The translations under genes and the position numbers were made by a program. A DNA stretch of 64,000 bases. Origin: Butyrivibrio sp. INlla21 (GTDB lineage Bacteria > Bacillota > Clostridia > Lachnospirales > Lachnospiraceae). Position 1 is the stretch's first letter. Every line of letters starts with the position of its first letter. The notes beneath the pieces are model-generated. The model worked only from the letters and a program-made list of their open reading frames with translations, had not been told where the DNA came from and searched no databases. The DNA lies in the NCBI RefSeq assembly GCF_900116875.1, contig NZ_FPCC01000004.1, positions 1-64,000 on the forward strand. Reading direction: 5' to 3'. Shown piece after piece: positions 25,410-34,204 of this stretch.

Positions 25410-26186
25410 TTAGGCTTTATCCGATGCAATAAGACGTCTTACCGCCTCAATGGTGGTCTTGTACACCACTTCCATGTCATGAGCCTGTGGATTGGGAAGT
25501 CCCTTCTTGGCTCTTTCCTGATTGGCAACAACGAGCATAACAGCTCCAGTTCTTGCTCTTAAATAGTCTCCTACTACAAATAATGTGGATGATTCCATCT
25601 CAGAACATAGTGCTCCGCATTTGATCCATGCGTCCCACTTGTATAAAAGCTCAGGTCCTACAGGCTTGGTCTCAGGTTCATGCTGACCAAAGAATGAATC
25701 CTTACACTGTACAACACCGACATGATAATTTGCTCCGGCCTTCTTGGCGCCTTCTACAAGAGCACTAACAACATCAAAGCTTGCAACTGCAGGATATTCA
25801 ATGGGGGCATACTCTTTGGATGTTCCTTCCGCACGAATAGCGCCGGATGCGATCACGATGTCGCCTCCGATAACATCCTCCTGCATACCTCCCGAGGTAC
25901 CCATCCTTATGAAAGTATCGGCTCCGCACTTCCTGAGCTCTTCTACAGCGATTGCAGTAGATGCGCCTCCGATACCGTGTGACATAACGGTAACCTTCTC
26001 TCCGTCCAAGGTTCCCGTATAAGTATTATATTCTCTATTATAAGCAATAAATTCAGGATTATCAAAAAGCTTGGAAATAGTCTCACATCTTCCGGGATCG
26101 CCTGTCAAAATAACGTATCTTCCTACGTCTCCGGGTTTAACATGAGTATGATATTGATATCCCGCACCCTCAGTATAATCGACCAT
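25410..26186 (-). CDS. udp: Uridine phosphorylase
   Basis: A 258-residue nucleoside phosphorylase of the PNP/UDP family, converting uridine and phosphate to uracil and ribose-1-phosphate. Visible are the phosphate-site residues TGDPGRCE, the core RMGTSGGMQ, the uridine-phosphorylase insertion [11 protein letters not shown] and the ribose-site EMESSTLF. Of two in-frame ATGs, 26186 has AGGA at six bases; 26192 is too close to it. It is the first gene of the operon with the BMP transporter and cytidine deaminase, forming a pyrimidine nucleoside uptake and salvage unit. No convincing promoter was identified in the 69 bases up to rimM. Confidence 0.92.
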   Translation of the reverse strand: MVDYTEGAGYQYHTHVKPGDVGRYVILTGDPGRCETISKLFDNPEFIAYNREYNTYTGTLDGEKVTVMSHGIGGASTAIAVEELRKCGADTFIRMGTSGGMQEDVIGGDIVIASGAIRAEGTSKEYAPIEYPAVASFDVVSALVEGAKKAGANYHVGVVQCKDSFFGQHEPETKPVGPELLYKWDAWIKCGALCSEMESSTLFVVGDYLRARTGAVMLVVANQERAKKGLPNPQAHDMEVVYKTTIEAVRRLIASDKA

Positions 26187-26255
26187 ATTCATTCCTAACC
26201 GCTAAATATTGATATTAGCAATAGTTTAATCACAATATAACTTATAATAATTATA

Positions 26256-26780
26256 TCACAGAAGTCCGTCCATGACATGAATAATGATCTTTTTGTTTTT
26301 TATATCTATTTCTTTCACGCAATCCTTGATGGCAGGGATATAAATCTTATTGCCGTCACCCGCCTCCATCTCGTATACATCGTTGGCTCCGGTCTGGATA
26401 ACATCCGTAAGAACACCCAGCTTGTTGTCATCTTCATCGACAATATCAAGTCCCAGCATATCGGCAATGTAGTATTCACCGGGATTAAGCTTAATGGCAT
26501 CTTTCCTGTCTATCGTAAGCTCACAGCCCCTAAATTTCTCTACATCCTCGATTTTATCGAACTGCTTAAATTTCACTATCACAAATTTCTTAAAAAACTT
26601 GGCGCTCTGAACGTCAAGCAAGAGCTCTTCGCCTCTCTGAGTGTGAAGAGTTACTTTTTTAAGTTTTTTAAATCTATTGGGATCTTCCGTTGTGGGAAAT
26701 ACATTAACTTCACCGTGAAGACCGTGTGTTGAAGCAACAACACCAACCTGAAATCTATCTGTCATACAATTCTCCGTCAA
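26256..26780 (-). CDS. rimM: 16S rRNA processing protein RimM
   Basis: RimM binds S19 and helps maturation of the 30S head. The 174-residue product has the N-terminal RimM beta-barrel (FQVGVVASTHGLHGEVNV) and a C-terminal PRC-barrel (YYIADMLGLDIVDE, then IYIPAIKDCVKEID). Its start overlaps the trmD stop by four bases (ATGA). It ends the ffh-side ribosomal cluster; no hairpin terminator is visible after its stop, and the next gene in this direction is udp. Confidence 0.95.
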   Translation of the reverse strand: MTENCMTDRFQVGVVASTHGLHGEVNVFPTTEDPNRFKKLKKVTLHTQRGEELLLDVQSAKFFKKFVIVKFKQFDKIEDVEKFRGCELTIDRKDAIKLNPGEYYIADMLGLDIVDEDDNKLGVLTDVIQTGANDVYEMEAGDGNKIYIPAIKDCVKEIDIKNKKIIIHVMDGLL

Positions 26781-27559
26781 ATGCTCTGTTCCGAATCCGG
26801 ATTCTTTTTCTTTCTTCTTGGCTTCTTGGGAGGCTTGGGAGGATTCTCTTCAATGTATTTCTCGTAGAGATCCGGCCTTCTCTCCTTAGTTCTTATTATA
26901 GCCTGTTCAAGTCTCCATTCATCAACTTTTTTATGATCTCCGGATAAAAGAATCGGCGGAACCGACTTCCCCATCCACTCTTCTGGCCTTGAATACTGGG
27001 GATATTCAAGAAGATTATTGCTAAAGCTCTCCGTCATCGCGGATTCATCATTATTAAGAACGCCCGGAACAAGCCTTGCGATCGCATCGATCATGACTGT
27101 AGCAGGGAGCTCACCGCCCGTAAGCACATAATCTCCTATTGAAATATAATCCGTAACTATTTCTTCAAGAACTCTCTCATCCACGCCCTCATAATGTCCG
27201 CACAAAAAGATAAGGTCATCTTCCTTGGACAATTCGCTTGCAAGCTTCTGGTCAAAGACCTTGCCCTGCGGAGTGACGTATATGACTCTGGGGTTCTTGG
27301 TATCACTCTTTTTATTTTGTTCGATCTTATCTTTTATTGCAAGATAACAATCATAAATAGGCTGTGCCTGCATAAGCATGCCCGCACCGCCTCCGTATGT
27401 ATAATCATCAACCTTGTGATGCTTGTTGTCATTGGAATAATCCCTGATATTGACCGCTTCAAAGGAGATATGTCCCTTGTTAATGGCTCTTCCAAGAATA
27501 CTCGTTGAAAGAATCTGTTCAATCATCTCGGGAAACAAAGTCATAATATGAAAATTCAT
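26777..27559 (-). CDS. trmD: tRNA (guanine37-N1)-methyltransferase
   Basis: TrmD methylates G37 next to the anticodon to prevent frameshifting. The 260-residue SPOUT enzyme shows GGGAGMLMQAQP, YVTPQGK, LCGHYEGVDERV and the knot segment SIGDYVLTGGELPA. The C-terminus ends in a Pro/Lys-rich tail (PPKPPKKPRRKKK) of about 20 residues beyond the usual end, basic and possibly RNA-contacting. A perfect 10-bp terminator hairpin lies only 27 bases before its start codon, separating it from khpA, so trmD-rimM expression would need read-through. Confidence 0.96.
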   Translation of the reverse strand: MNFHIMTLFPEMIEQILSTSILGRAINKGHISFEAVNIRDYSNDNKHHKVDDYTYGGGAGMLMQAQPIYDCYLAIKDKIEQNKKSDTKNPRVIYVTPQGKVFDQKLASELSKEDDLIFLCGHYEGVDERVLEEIVTDYISIGDYVLTGGELPATVMIDAIARLVPGVLNNDESAMTESFSNNLLEYPQYSRPEEWMGKSVPPILLSGDHKKVDEWRLEQAIIRTKERRPDLYEKYIEENPPKPPKKPRRKKKNPDSEQSI

Positions 27560-27585
27560 AATAATCCTTTTATAAATTCAGAGGT

Positions 27586-27622
27586 AAAAAAGAGCCGAAT
27601 AAGAGTTTCCCCTATTCGGCTC
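27586..27622 (-). terminator. Terminator/attenuator between khpA and trmD
   Basis: On the minus strand a perfect 10-bp stem GAGCCGAATA / TATTCGGCTC with an 11-base loop, followed by TTTTTT. It lies 18 bases after the khpA stop; only 26 bases remain before the trmD start. Confidence 0.88.
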
Positions 27623-27640
27623 ATTGTTCGTAAATAAGTC

Positions 27641-27868
27641 TTAAACAATCTCCACATCAACCTTGATGTTCTCTCTGGTAGATGCTGCCTTAACAACAGC
27701 TCGTATAGCCTTCGCGATACGTCCCTGTTTGCCAATTACCTTGCCCATGTCAGAAGGTGCAACATGAAGCTCGATCATATAATTGCGCCCGTCTTTCTTC
27801 TCGGAAACAACAACTTCATCCGGATTGTCTACAAGCGCTCTAGCGATTACTTCAACTAATTCTTTCAT
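27641..27868 (-). CDS. khpA: KH-domain RNA-binding protein KhpA
   Basis: A 75-residue single type II KH domain with the RNA-binding GxxG loop in VIGKQGRIAKAIR. KhpA proteins pair with KhpB (Jag) to bind RNA and influence cell elongation and division in Gram-positives. The ATG at 27868 has GGAGGT upstream; a longer frame to 27937 lacks support. It follows rpsP in the usual Firmicutes order. Confidence 0.94.
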   Translation of the reverse strand: MKELVEVIARALVDNPDEVVVSEKKDGRNYMIELHVAPSDMGKVIGKQGRIAKAIRAVVKAASTRENIKVDVEIV

Positions 27869-27950
27869 TGTTTTACCTCCGGCGTAAGTAATTATATGTA
27901 TATGACATGATATACGGATTGCTCCACTTTGTGACACCTATATCATTCAA

Positions 27951-28196
27951 TTACTTGCTAATGCCGGCCTGTCTGAACAACTTAGCAACAGACTCTGTAG
28001 GCTGTGCACCGTTAGCGATCCACTTCTTTGCAAGCTCCTCATCAACCTTAACTGTGCTGGGATCTGTGTTGGGATCGTATGTTCCGATCTCCTCGATGAA
28101 CTTACCCTGTACAGGGAACTTAGAATCAGAAACGATGATTCTGTAGAAAGGAACCTTCTTCTTACCAATTCTCTTTAATCTGATCTTTACTGCCAT
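27951..28196 (-). CDS. rpsP: Ribosomal protein S16
   Basis: The 81-residue S16 protein of the 30S subunit. The N-terminal [20 protein letters not shown] and the following [15 protein letters not shown] are family-diagnostic. GGAGG precedes the ATG. The 97-base gap to ffh upstream shows no clear terminator; a weak TTTCAC-18-TATTAT promoter may lie there. khpA follows 82 bases downstream. Confidence 0.97.
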   Translation of the reverse strand: MAVKIRLKRIGKKKVPFYRIIVSDSKFPVQGKFIEEIGTYDPNTDPSTVKVDEELAKKWIANGAQPTESVAKLFRQAGISK

Positions 28197-28293
28197 TTTA
28201 ATTTTCCTCCATTTAATAAATAAGATAGATAATAAATTGTCTTTTTATATGTGTGAAACAGCTGTGTGCTGCATGACATATCATAATTATTAG

Positions 28294-29670
28294 TTAAAAG
28301 AACTTGTTTCCGCCGAACATTCCGCCAAGGCCGCCCATTCTGCCAAAGCCTCCGCGCTTGCCGCCCATAAGTCCGGGCATCTGCTTCATCATCTTCTGCA
28401 TCTGCTCAAACTGCTTGATAAAGCGGTTTACATCGGCAATATCATTACCTGAACCCTTAGCGATCCTGTGCTTTCTCTGAGGAGACATAAGCTTAGGATT
28501 CTTACGCTCTTCGGGAGTCATCGAAAGAACGATAGCCTCCATCTTGGCAAGCTTCTTTTCATCGGGGAGCATATCATCGCTCACCTTACCCATTCCGGGA
28601 AGCATACCCATGATCGAAGAAAGGCCACCCATGTTGCGCATCTGCTTCATGCTCTCGAGATACATCTCGAAATCAATCTTGCCCTTCTTCATCTTGGACG
28701 CCATCTCTCTGTCCTTCTCGGCGTCTCGCTCGGCATTGGCTTCAACTGCCTTGTCGATAAGACTTAAGACATCGCCCATACCAAGAATACGGCTTGCCAT
28801 TCTGTCGGGATAAAACTGCTCAAGATCTGAGAGCTTCTCACCCATACCTACAAAAAGAATGGGCTTTCCCGTAACTGCTTTGGTTGAAAGAGCCGCACCA
28901 CCTCTGGAATCACCATCCATCTTGGAAAGGATGATACCGTCGATTCCGACTTTCTCGTCGAACTGCGATGCAACATTAACCGCATCCTGACCTGTCATGG
29001 CATCCACAACAAGGAGCGTCTGATGAACGGTTACGGCTTCCTTGATATCCGTAAGCTCCTTCATCATCTCTTCATCTATCTGAAGACGGCCTGCTGTATC
29101 CAAAATAACAACATTGTTGCCGTTCTTACGAGCCTGTTCTATCGAATTCTTAGCAATCTCAACAGGGCTTACATCCGTGCCCATTGAGAAGAAATCAACT
29201 TCCTGCTTGCCTGCGTTGATCTGTAACTGATCGACAGCGGCAGGTCTGTAAATATCGCCAGCAACAAGAAGCGGCTTTCTGCCCTTCATCTTGAGCTTGC
29301 CGGCAATCTTAGCTGCGGTGGTTGTTTTACCTGCACCCTGAAGACCGCACATCATGATGACTGTGATCTCATTTATAGGAAGCAGCGAGATTTCGGTGGT
29401 CTCAGAACCCATAAGGGCAGTCATCTCTTCATTAACTATCTTGATGACCATCTGTCCGGGATTAAGTCCGTTAAGAACATCCTCTCCGACAGCACGCTCC
29501 TGAACGGAACCGATGAACTGCTTTACAACCTTGAAGCTTACGTCAGCTTCCAAAAGGGCCATCTTAACCTCTTTAAGAGCTGCCTTTACGTCTTCTTCGG
29601 AAAGACGTCCTTTTCCTCTAAGGTTCTTAAATACATTTTGTAATTTATCTGTAAGACTCTCAAAAGCCAT
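28294..29670 (-). CDS. ffh: Signal recognition particle protein Ffh (SRP54)
   Basis: Ffh binds 4.5S/6S RNA and signal sequences on ribosomes and docks with FtsY (34205-35119). The 458-residue protein has the N domain, a G domain with GLQGAGKTTTAAKI, DTAGRLQID and SKMDGDSRGG, and a Met-rich M domain (KMKKGKIDFEMYLE onwards; SGNDIADVNRFIKQFEQM). The C-terminal Gly/Phe/Met-rich tail is typical for Firmicutes. It starts three bases after ylxM. Confidence 0.97.
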   Translation of the reverse strand: MAFESLTDKLQNVFKNLRGKGRLSEEDVKAALKEVKMALLEADVSFKVVKQFIGSVQERAVGEDVLNGLNPGQMVIKIVNEEMTALMGSETTEISLLPINEITVIMMCGLQGAGKTTTAAKIAGKLKMKGRKPLLVAGDIYRPAAVDQLQINAGKQEVDFFSMGTDVSPVEIAKNSIEQARKNGNNVVILDTAGRLQIDEEMMKELTDIKEAVTVHQTLLVVDAMTGQDAVNVASQFDEKVGIDGIILSKMDGDSRGGAALSTKAVTGKPILFVGMGEKLSDLEQFYPDRMASRILGMGDVLSLIDKAVEANAERDAEKDREMASKMKKGKIDFEMYLESMKQMRNMGGLSSIMGMLPGMGKVSDDMLPDEKKLAKMEAIVLSMTPEERKNPKLMSPQRKHRIAKGSGNDIADVNRFIKQFEQMQKMMKQMPGLMGGKRGGFGRMGGLGGMFGGNKFF

Positions 29671-29673
29671 TAA

Positions 29674-30021
29674 TTATGTTAACTCCTCTATAATGCGACT
29701 TGATATCTCTTTGGTGCTCTTCTTAAGTTCATCCGTGGATAAAGAATCCGCGGAATCGGTAAGCTGCAAAAGCTCTTCCGCACTGCATTTGATCGCTTCA
29801 AATCGTCTTATCATGTGAAGCTTGTCTTCGTAACTCTGCAATGTCTTGGTACATCTCTTGATGAGGTCATGAACTCCCTGCTTGCTGATACCGTGTTCAT
29901 CGGCAATCTCTGTAAGGGACATATCCTCATAAACGGCCGCTTCATATATGCTCTTTTGATGCTCTGTAAGAAGCTCGCCGTAAAAATCATACAACAAGCC
30001 CTGCTCTACGATTTTTTCCAT
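29674..30021 (-). CDS. ylxM: YlxM, SRP-associated helix-turn-helix protein
   Basis: A 115-residue sigma-70 region-4-like protein of the YlxM/p13 family. The HTH reads LTEIADEHGISKQGVHDLIKR, after LTEHQKSIYEAAVYEDMS. In streptococci YlxM associates with the SRP and stimulates it; transcriptional activity has not been shown. The ATG at 30021 has AAAGGA six bases away, better than the in-frame ATG at 30039. A strong promoter (TTGACA-17-TATTAT) lies just upstream, with its -35 in the arm of a hairpin following the AraC gene. Confidence 0.92.
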   Translation of the reverse strand: MEKIVEQGLLYDFYGELLTEHQKSIYEAAVYEDMSLTEIADEHGISKQGVHDLIKRCTKTLQSYEDKLHMIRRFEAIKCSAEELLQLTDSADSLSTDELKKSTKEISSRIIEELT

Positions 30022-30054
30022 ATACCATCCTTTGGTCATTAAGACACATTGAAT

Positions 30055-30083
30055 ATAATAAACATATAAATAAGAGGTGTCAA
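30055..30083 (-). promoter_or_regulatory. Promoter of ylxM-ffh
   Basis: On the minus strand TTGACA (30083-30078), a 17-base spacer, TATTAT (30060-30055). The expected start lies near 30048. The -35 is inside the downstream arm of the hairpin at 30074-30103. Confidence 0.8.
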
Positions 30084-30103
30084 GTATTTTTTCTTGACAC
30101 CTC
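30074..30103 (-). terminator. 11-bp hairpin after the AraC gene, overlapping the ylxM promoter
   Basis: GAGGTGTCAAG and CTTGACACCTC form a perfect 11-bp stem with an A-rich loop (minus strand). The T-run after it is weak, so it may terminate imperfectly. Its 3' arm supplies the -35 of the ylxM promoter. Confidence 0.65.
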
Positions 30104-30108
30104 GAAGC

Positions 30109-30957
30109 TTAGATTTTAACGTCGGAAGGAAGAATTCCGAGCTGATTTTTAAACGCTCTGCTAAAAGACGAATAGTCTTTAAATCCGCTCTCGATACAGG
30201 CTGCTGTCGTCGGCATTCCGGATATGATCAAATCTCTTGCCTTAAGTATTCTCTTTTCCGAAATATATCTGTGAATCGAATATCCGGTTTCTTTCTTAAA
30301 CGTACGCATCATATGATATCTGCTCATATAGAATTTATCTGCCAAAAGATCTATCGAAAGATCACTGCCCAAATTATCCGTGATATATTCTATAAGTTCG
30401 ATTACTCTTCTGTTATAGCGTGCCTCAGCACCGAAAGCTCTTTCTTCCGAAATACATGCTTTATTAAATGCTATCAGCATCTTAAGAACATCAAGTCTTG
30501 TCGTAAGCTCACCCGCATATTCAGAAGACTCTTTTGCCATATCATCTTCTATCAGCTTGAGCATATCAAGAAGCTCCGCGCTGATATTGGCTGAAAATCG
30601 CGCAACATGACTGTCTTTTTCGGCAGAAATATTAAATGCATCCAAAAGTCCGTTACTTTCAAGAAAACTATGACTCAGATACAGGATTATCCTGTCATAT
30701 GTTCCACCGTCACTTGATACAACCGGTCTGTGAATATAGAACCTGTTAACCAGCACAAAATCGAAGGGCAAAAGCTCATACTCCCGTCCTTCGATCATAT
30801 ATTTAACGTTACCGTCAAGTATCAGTATCAGCTTATGGAAATCGTGATAATGATACGGTATATCCAGTTCTTCCTTGTCGGAAATATGAAAGAAACGAAA
30901 ATCCTTATTCAGATATCCCTTCTGCTCATATTCCTTGAGATTATCCTTAATATTCAT
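30109..30957 (-). CDS. AraC-family transcriptional regulator with cupin sensor domain
   Basis: A 282-residue regulator: N-terminal cupin-like domain (about 20-110; PYHYHDFHKLILILDGN gives the typical His cluster) and a C-terminal double HTH (about 180-280) with FYMSRYHMMRTFKKETGYS and CIESGFKDYSSFSRAFKNQLG. Such proteins usually sense small ligands, often sugars, and act locally. It begins two bases after the GH25 stop, so it is probably co-transcribed with the lysozyme and YitT genes. The effector is not evident. Confidence 0.9.
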   Translation of the reverse strand: MNIKDNLKEYEQKGYLNKDFRFFHISDKEELDIPYHYHDFHKLILILDGNVKYMIEGREYELLPFDFVLVNRFYIHRPVVSSDGGTYDRIILYLSHSFLESNGLLDAFNISAEKDSHVARFSANISAELLDMLKLIEDDMAKESSEYAGELTTRLDVLKMLIAFNKACISEERAFGAEARYNRRVIELIEYITDNLGSDLSIDLLADKFYMSRYHMMRTFKKETGYSIHRYISEKRILKARDLIISGMPTTAACIESGFKDYSSFSRAFKNQLGILPSDVKI

Positions 30958-30959
30958 GC

Positions 30960-32045
30960 TCAGTACTCTGTTATGCAGACATTGAGGTCAACGTTACCGT
31001 CTATTCCGTTCACTTTACCGGCAGATGTATACTGCCACATGTTGAAATGATAAGGGTAATACAAAGGAGCGCCGTAATAAGCGATCCAAATATCGTAATC
31101 ATCCACATCCACGGCATCCATCAAAAGAGCAAACGACTTAACATTACCGTAGATCATGGGTTTATAACCTGCAGCACTTACGGTATCGCAGAAAACCTTG
31201 GCATTTTCTTCATATACATCGGAAGAAAGCGTTGCGGTACGTGCTTCGTCGGATTCAGCCGATTCAATATCTATAACAACGGGATACTTGATATCATAAG
31301 GCTCTATCATATCAAGCAAAAGCTGTGCCTCTTCAATGGCTTCTTTTTTATTCAGAGCCTGTGAATAGAAATAAACTCCGACATCCAGTCCGCTTGCGAG
31401 TGCACCTTCAATGTTATCGATGAACTTATCGTCCTGAAGAAGCTTACCTTCAGTCGTTCCTCTGTAACCGGCTCTGATCATGGCATAGTCAATGCCGTCC
31501 GCAGCAACCTTGTCCCAGTCAATATTTCCCTGGAATCTGGAAACATCAACACCCTGTTTGATATAAATATCATCGTTTCCTATATATTTAAGAAAACCGT
31601 TGTCGGTAAACTCAAAATCATTTTCATCAAAACCGTGATGTTCGATCTCATCGGAAATAGGAAAGAAAAAATATCTTCCCGAACTGGACACAACAATCTG
31701 ATCCGGAAAAAGAGTTCTCACAGCCGAAATGGCTCCTTCTCCCGATTCAAGCTTCCTACGAAAAGTCTCCCTTATGGAAGCCTTGGTGCGCTGCTCCGCT
31801 TCGTTTGAAGCCTCATCAATAAGACGCTGTGCCTCTGTAGCGGTATAATAGCCTTCACTTGTTATCGCATCAAGCTCGCTTCTGAAAGCAGCCTCTTGTC
31901 TTTGAAGTGATGCATTTTTAACGAGAAGAAAGATACTAAAAGACAGCGCCATAATAGAAACAAGACTCAAAAATATTATGGAAACAATATTATGAGAATT
32001 TCTGACGCCTCTTTTTTCTCTTATATCCTGAAGGTTAGTTTTCAT
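30960..32045 (-). CDS. Membrane-anchored GH25 lysozyme-like muramidase
   Basis: A 361-residue protein with one TM helix (about 18-42), a basic N-terminus, a coiled-coil-like spacer (about 45-165) and a C-terminal glycoside hydrolase family 25 domain: GVDVSRFQGNIDW opens the barrel, YAMIRAGYRG and VGVYFYSQA follow, and VVIDIES holds the acidic catalytic pair; the end is MWQYTSAGKVNGIDGNVDLN. It would cut peptidoglycan N-acetylmuramic acid bonds from the outer membrane face. An ATG at 32045 follows a GTG at 32051 that overlaps the YitT stop codon; either is possible. Neighbours are YitT and AraC genes. Confidence 0.9.
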   Translation of the reverse strand: MKTNLQDIREKRGVRNSHNIVSIIFLSLVSIMALSFSIFLLVKNASLQRQEAAFRSELDAITSEGYYTATEAQRLIDEASNEAEQRTKASIRETFRRKLESGEGAISAVRTLFPDQIVVSSSGRYFFFPISDEIEHHGFDENDFEFTDNGFLKYIGNDDIYIKQGVDVSRFQGNIDWDKVAADGIDYAMIRAGYRGTTEGKLLQDDKFIDNIEGALASGLDVGVYFYSQALNKKEAIEEAQLLLDMIEPYDIKYPVVIDIESAESDEARTATLSSDVYEENAKVFCDTVSAAGYKPMIYGNVKSFALLMDAVDVDDYDIWIAYYGAPLYYPYHFNMWQYTSAGKVNGIDGNVDLNVCITEY

Positions 32046-32047
32046 AG

Positions 32048-32923
32048 TCACATTCTCTCATCAAAATAGCTCTTATAGCCTTCACCGAAGATTTCACTTG
32101 CGCTTGTGATTATCATAAACGCATTCGGATCCTCATCTCTTACGATATCCTCCGCAAGTGGAGATAATCTCTTTTTAACGGCGCAGAGAATTACTTTTTT
32201 CTCTTCACCGCTGTAAGCGCCCTGTCCGAAAACATGAGTGGCACCGATATCAAGCTCTTCCAAAAGCCTTGCAGTAATGATATCCGGTCTGTCGGATATG
32301 ATGTAGATAAGCTTCGCTTCATCTCTTCCATATAGAACAAGATCAAGAATAAGTGAAGTGATGATAACACATAGGAACGAATAAAGCGCAACGGTAATGT
32401 CGTGCAATACAAACGTAGCTGCGATCAGCACGAATATATCGGTCAACATATACAAAATACCGGTCTTGATATGCGGATACCTGATGCGGAGAAGCTTGAT
32501 GATAACATCCGTTCCGCCGCTCGTGGTATGGCACTTAAACAAAAGACCTATCGCTATTGCGGTTGTCGCACTTCCGAACGTGATCGCCAGAAGCCTATCA
32601 TAAATTGCGTATTGAATGAAATACTTGGAGCAAAAATCAGTTGCAAACGATATGAGTCCCGTCGCATATATAGTCGATATCGTAAATCTGATACCGAATT
32701 TGTATATGGCGATGATCAGTATCGGTATGTTCATGATAAGGAACCACATACCTGTTCCGATGCCCCAGATTCTGTTAAGTACAATGGCAAGTCCGGTAAG
32801 TCCTCCCGGGGCGATATTGTTGGGATCGATCAAAAGAGCCGTTCCAATTCCGTAAAGTATTGCCGCAAAGGTTATTATCAGGTACTCAAAGCACCTTCTT
32901 TTAATAGTTACCGGTTTGCTCAT
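32048..32923 (-). CDS. YitT family membrane protein (DUF161/DUF2179)
   Basis: A 291-residue protein with about five TM helices (residues 15-200), containing DPNNIAPGGLTGLAIVLN and CHTTSGGTDVI, and a cytoplasmic C-terminal DUF2179 domain (about 205-285) with DIGATHVFGQGAYSGEEKKVI. Family members are widespread in Firmicutes and of unclear function. The upstream ribosome-binding site is weak. It starts seven bases from the ilvA stop and overlaps the GH25 start, so it is part of one run ilvA-yitT-GH25-araC. Confidence 0.9.
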   Translation of the reverse strand: MSKPVTIKRRCFEYLIITFAAILYGIGTALLIDPNNIAPGGLTGLAIVLNRIWGIGTGMWFLIMNIPILIIAIYKFGIRFTISTIYATGLISFATDFCSKYFIQYAIYDRLLAITFGSATTAIAIGLLFKCHTTSGGTDVIIKLLRIRYPHIKTGILYMLTDIFVLIAATFVLHDITVALYSFLCVIITSLILDLVLYGRDEAKLIYIISDRPDIITARLLEELDIGATHVFGQGAYSGEEKKVILCAVKKRLSPLAEDIVRDEDPNAFMIITSASEIFGEGYKSYFDERM

Positions 32924-32930
32924 ATTTTAT

Positions 32931-34157
32931 TTAAATATTTGTCCTTACTATTCTTGGCTTGTAGCCGTTTTCTTCAAGCGCATTAAGGATCTGCTCCTTA
33001 TGCTCGCTTCCGAACGCCTCAAGTGTGATCCTAAGCTCAACGGCTGCATTTCTGTTTATTGATACGAACTGATTGTGTTCAAGCTTGATAACATTACCGC
33101 TCACATCAGCTATTATGCCTGATACTCTCGAAAGTTCGCCCGGCTTATCGGGAAGAAGTACAGAAACGGTAAAGATTCTGTCTCTCATGATAAGTCCCTG
33201 CTGTACTACGGATGACATTGTGATGATATCCATGTTTCCACCCGAAAGTACACATGCTATCTTTTTATCCTTGCAGTCAAGCTGCTTAAGTGCAGCTACT
33301 GACAAAAGACCTGAATTCTCAACAACCATCTTGTGGTTCTCGACCATATCAAGGAAGGATACAACAAGATCTTCATCGGGAACGGTGATGATGTCATCAA
33401 TGTTCTTGGATATATAAGGGAAGATCTTTTCTCCGGGAGTCTTAACGGCTGTACCGTCAGCAATTGTGTTGACTCCGGGAAGGGTTACAACGTGTCCTGC
33501 CTTTATTGATTCCTGCATACAATTTGCACCCGCAGGCTCAACACCTATTACCTTGATCTTGGGATTGAGGAGCTTTGCAAGTGTTGATACACCGGTTGCA
33601 AGTCCGCCTCCTCCGATGGGAACAAGAATATAATCAACTGTGGGAAGCTCTTTGATGATCTCCATTGCGATCGTACCCTGACCTGTTGCGACATCAAGAT
33701 CGTCAAAAGGATGAACCATCGTATATCCGTGCTCATTGGCAAGCTCGCATGCATGCTCGTAAGCTTCGTCATAAACATTACCGTGAAGAACAACCTCGGC
33801 TCCGAGTGCCTTGGTTCTGTTAACCTTGATAAGAGGAGTTGAAGTAGGCATTACGATCGTAGCCTTAACTCCGTACTGCTTAGCCGCATAAGCAACACCC
33901 TGCGCATGGTTGCCGGCCGAAGCGGTTATAAGTCCTTTGCTTCTCTCTTCATCTGTAAGAGTCGTAATCTTGTAATAAGCGCCTCTAACCTTGTAAGCAC
34001 CTGTTCTCTGAAGGTTCTCGGGCTTTAAATAAACTTTATTACCTGTGTTGTTGCTCCAGTAATCACTGTATATGAGCTTAGTCTCAAGAGTTACCTTTTT
34101 GACGTCCTCATATGCTTCTTCAAATTTCTCCAGTGTCATCTTATTCTCGTCAGCCAT
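32931..34157 (-). CDS. ilvA: Threonine ammonia-lyase with ACT domain
   Basis: This 408-residue PLP enzyme deaminates threonine to 2-oxobutanoate. The PLP Lys lies in GAYKVRGAYY (about residue 54); GGGGLATG binds the PLP phosphate, and TASAGNHAQGVAYAA is the conserved substrate loop. A single ACT domain occupies the C-terminal 80 residues (DRIFTVSVLLPDKPGELS). The length fits the short type (TdcB/IlvA2 class) rather than the 500-residue biosynthetic IlvA with two ACT domains, so a catabolic or isoleucine role is open. No other ilv genes are near. GGAGATAGGA precedes the ATG. Confidence 0.93.
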   Translation of the reverse strand: MADENKMTLEKFEEAYEDVKKVTLETKLIYSDYWSNNTGNKVYLKPENLQRTGAYKVRGAYYKITTLTDEERSKGLITASAGNHAQGVAYAAKQYGVKATIVMPTSTPLIKVNRTKALGAEVVLHGNVYDEAYEHACELANEHGYTMVHPFDDLDVATGQGTIAMEIIKELPTVDYILVPIGGGGLATGVSTLAKLLNPKIKVIGVEPAGANCMQESIKAGHVVTLPGVNTIADGTAVKTPGEKIFPYISKNIDDIITVPDEDLVVSFLDMVENHKMVVENSGLLSVAALKQLDCKDKKIACVLSGGNMDIITMSSVVQQGLIMRDRIFTVSVLLPDKPGELSRVSGIIADVSGNVIKLEHNQFVSINRNAAVELRITLEAFGSEHKEQILNALEENGYKPRIVRTNI

Positions 34158-34204
34158 TTCTTTTCCTATCTCCCAACTTATATTTATACCGCAAAAGCAG
34201 TGTA

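Noticed and set aside
26193-26255. Promoter and GCTAA/TTAGC inverted repeat before udp
   Set aside because: Several weak -10-like sequences but no -35 at proper spacing, and the repeat is imperfect; not enough to call a site.
27869-27937. N-terminal extension of khpA
   Set aside because: The extension has no ribosome-binding site, while GGAGGT serves the ATG at 27868; family length is about 75 residues.
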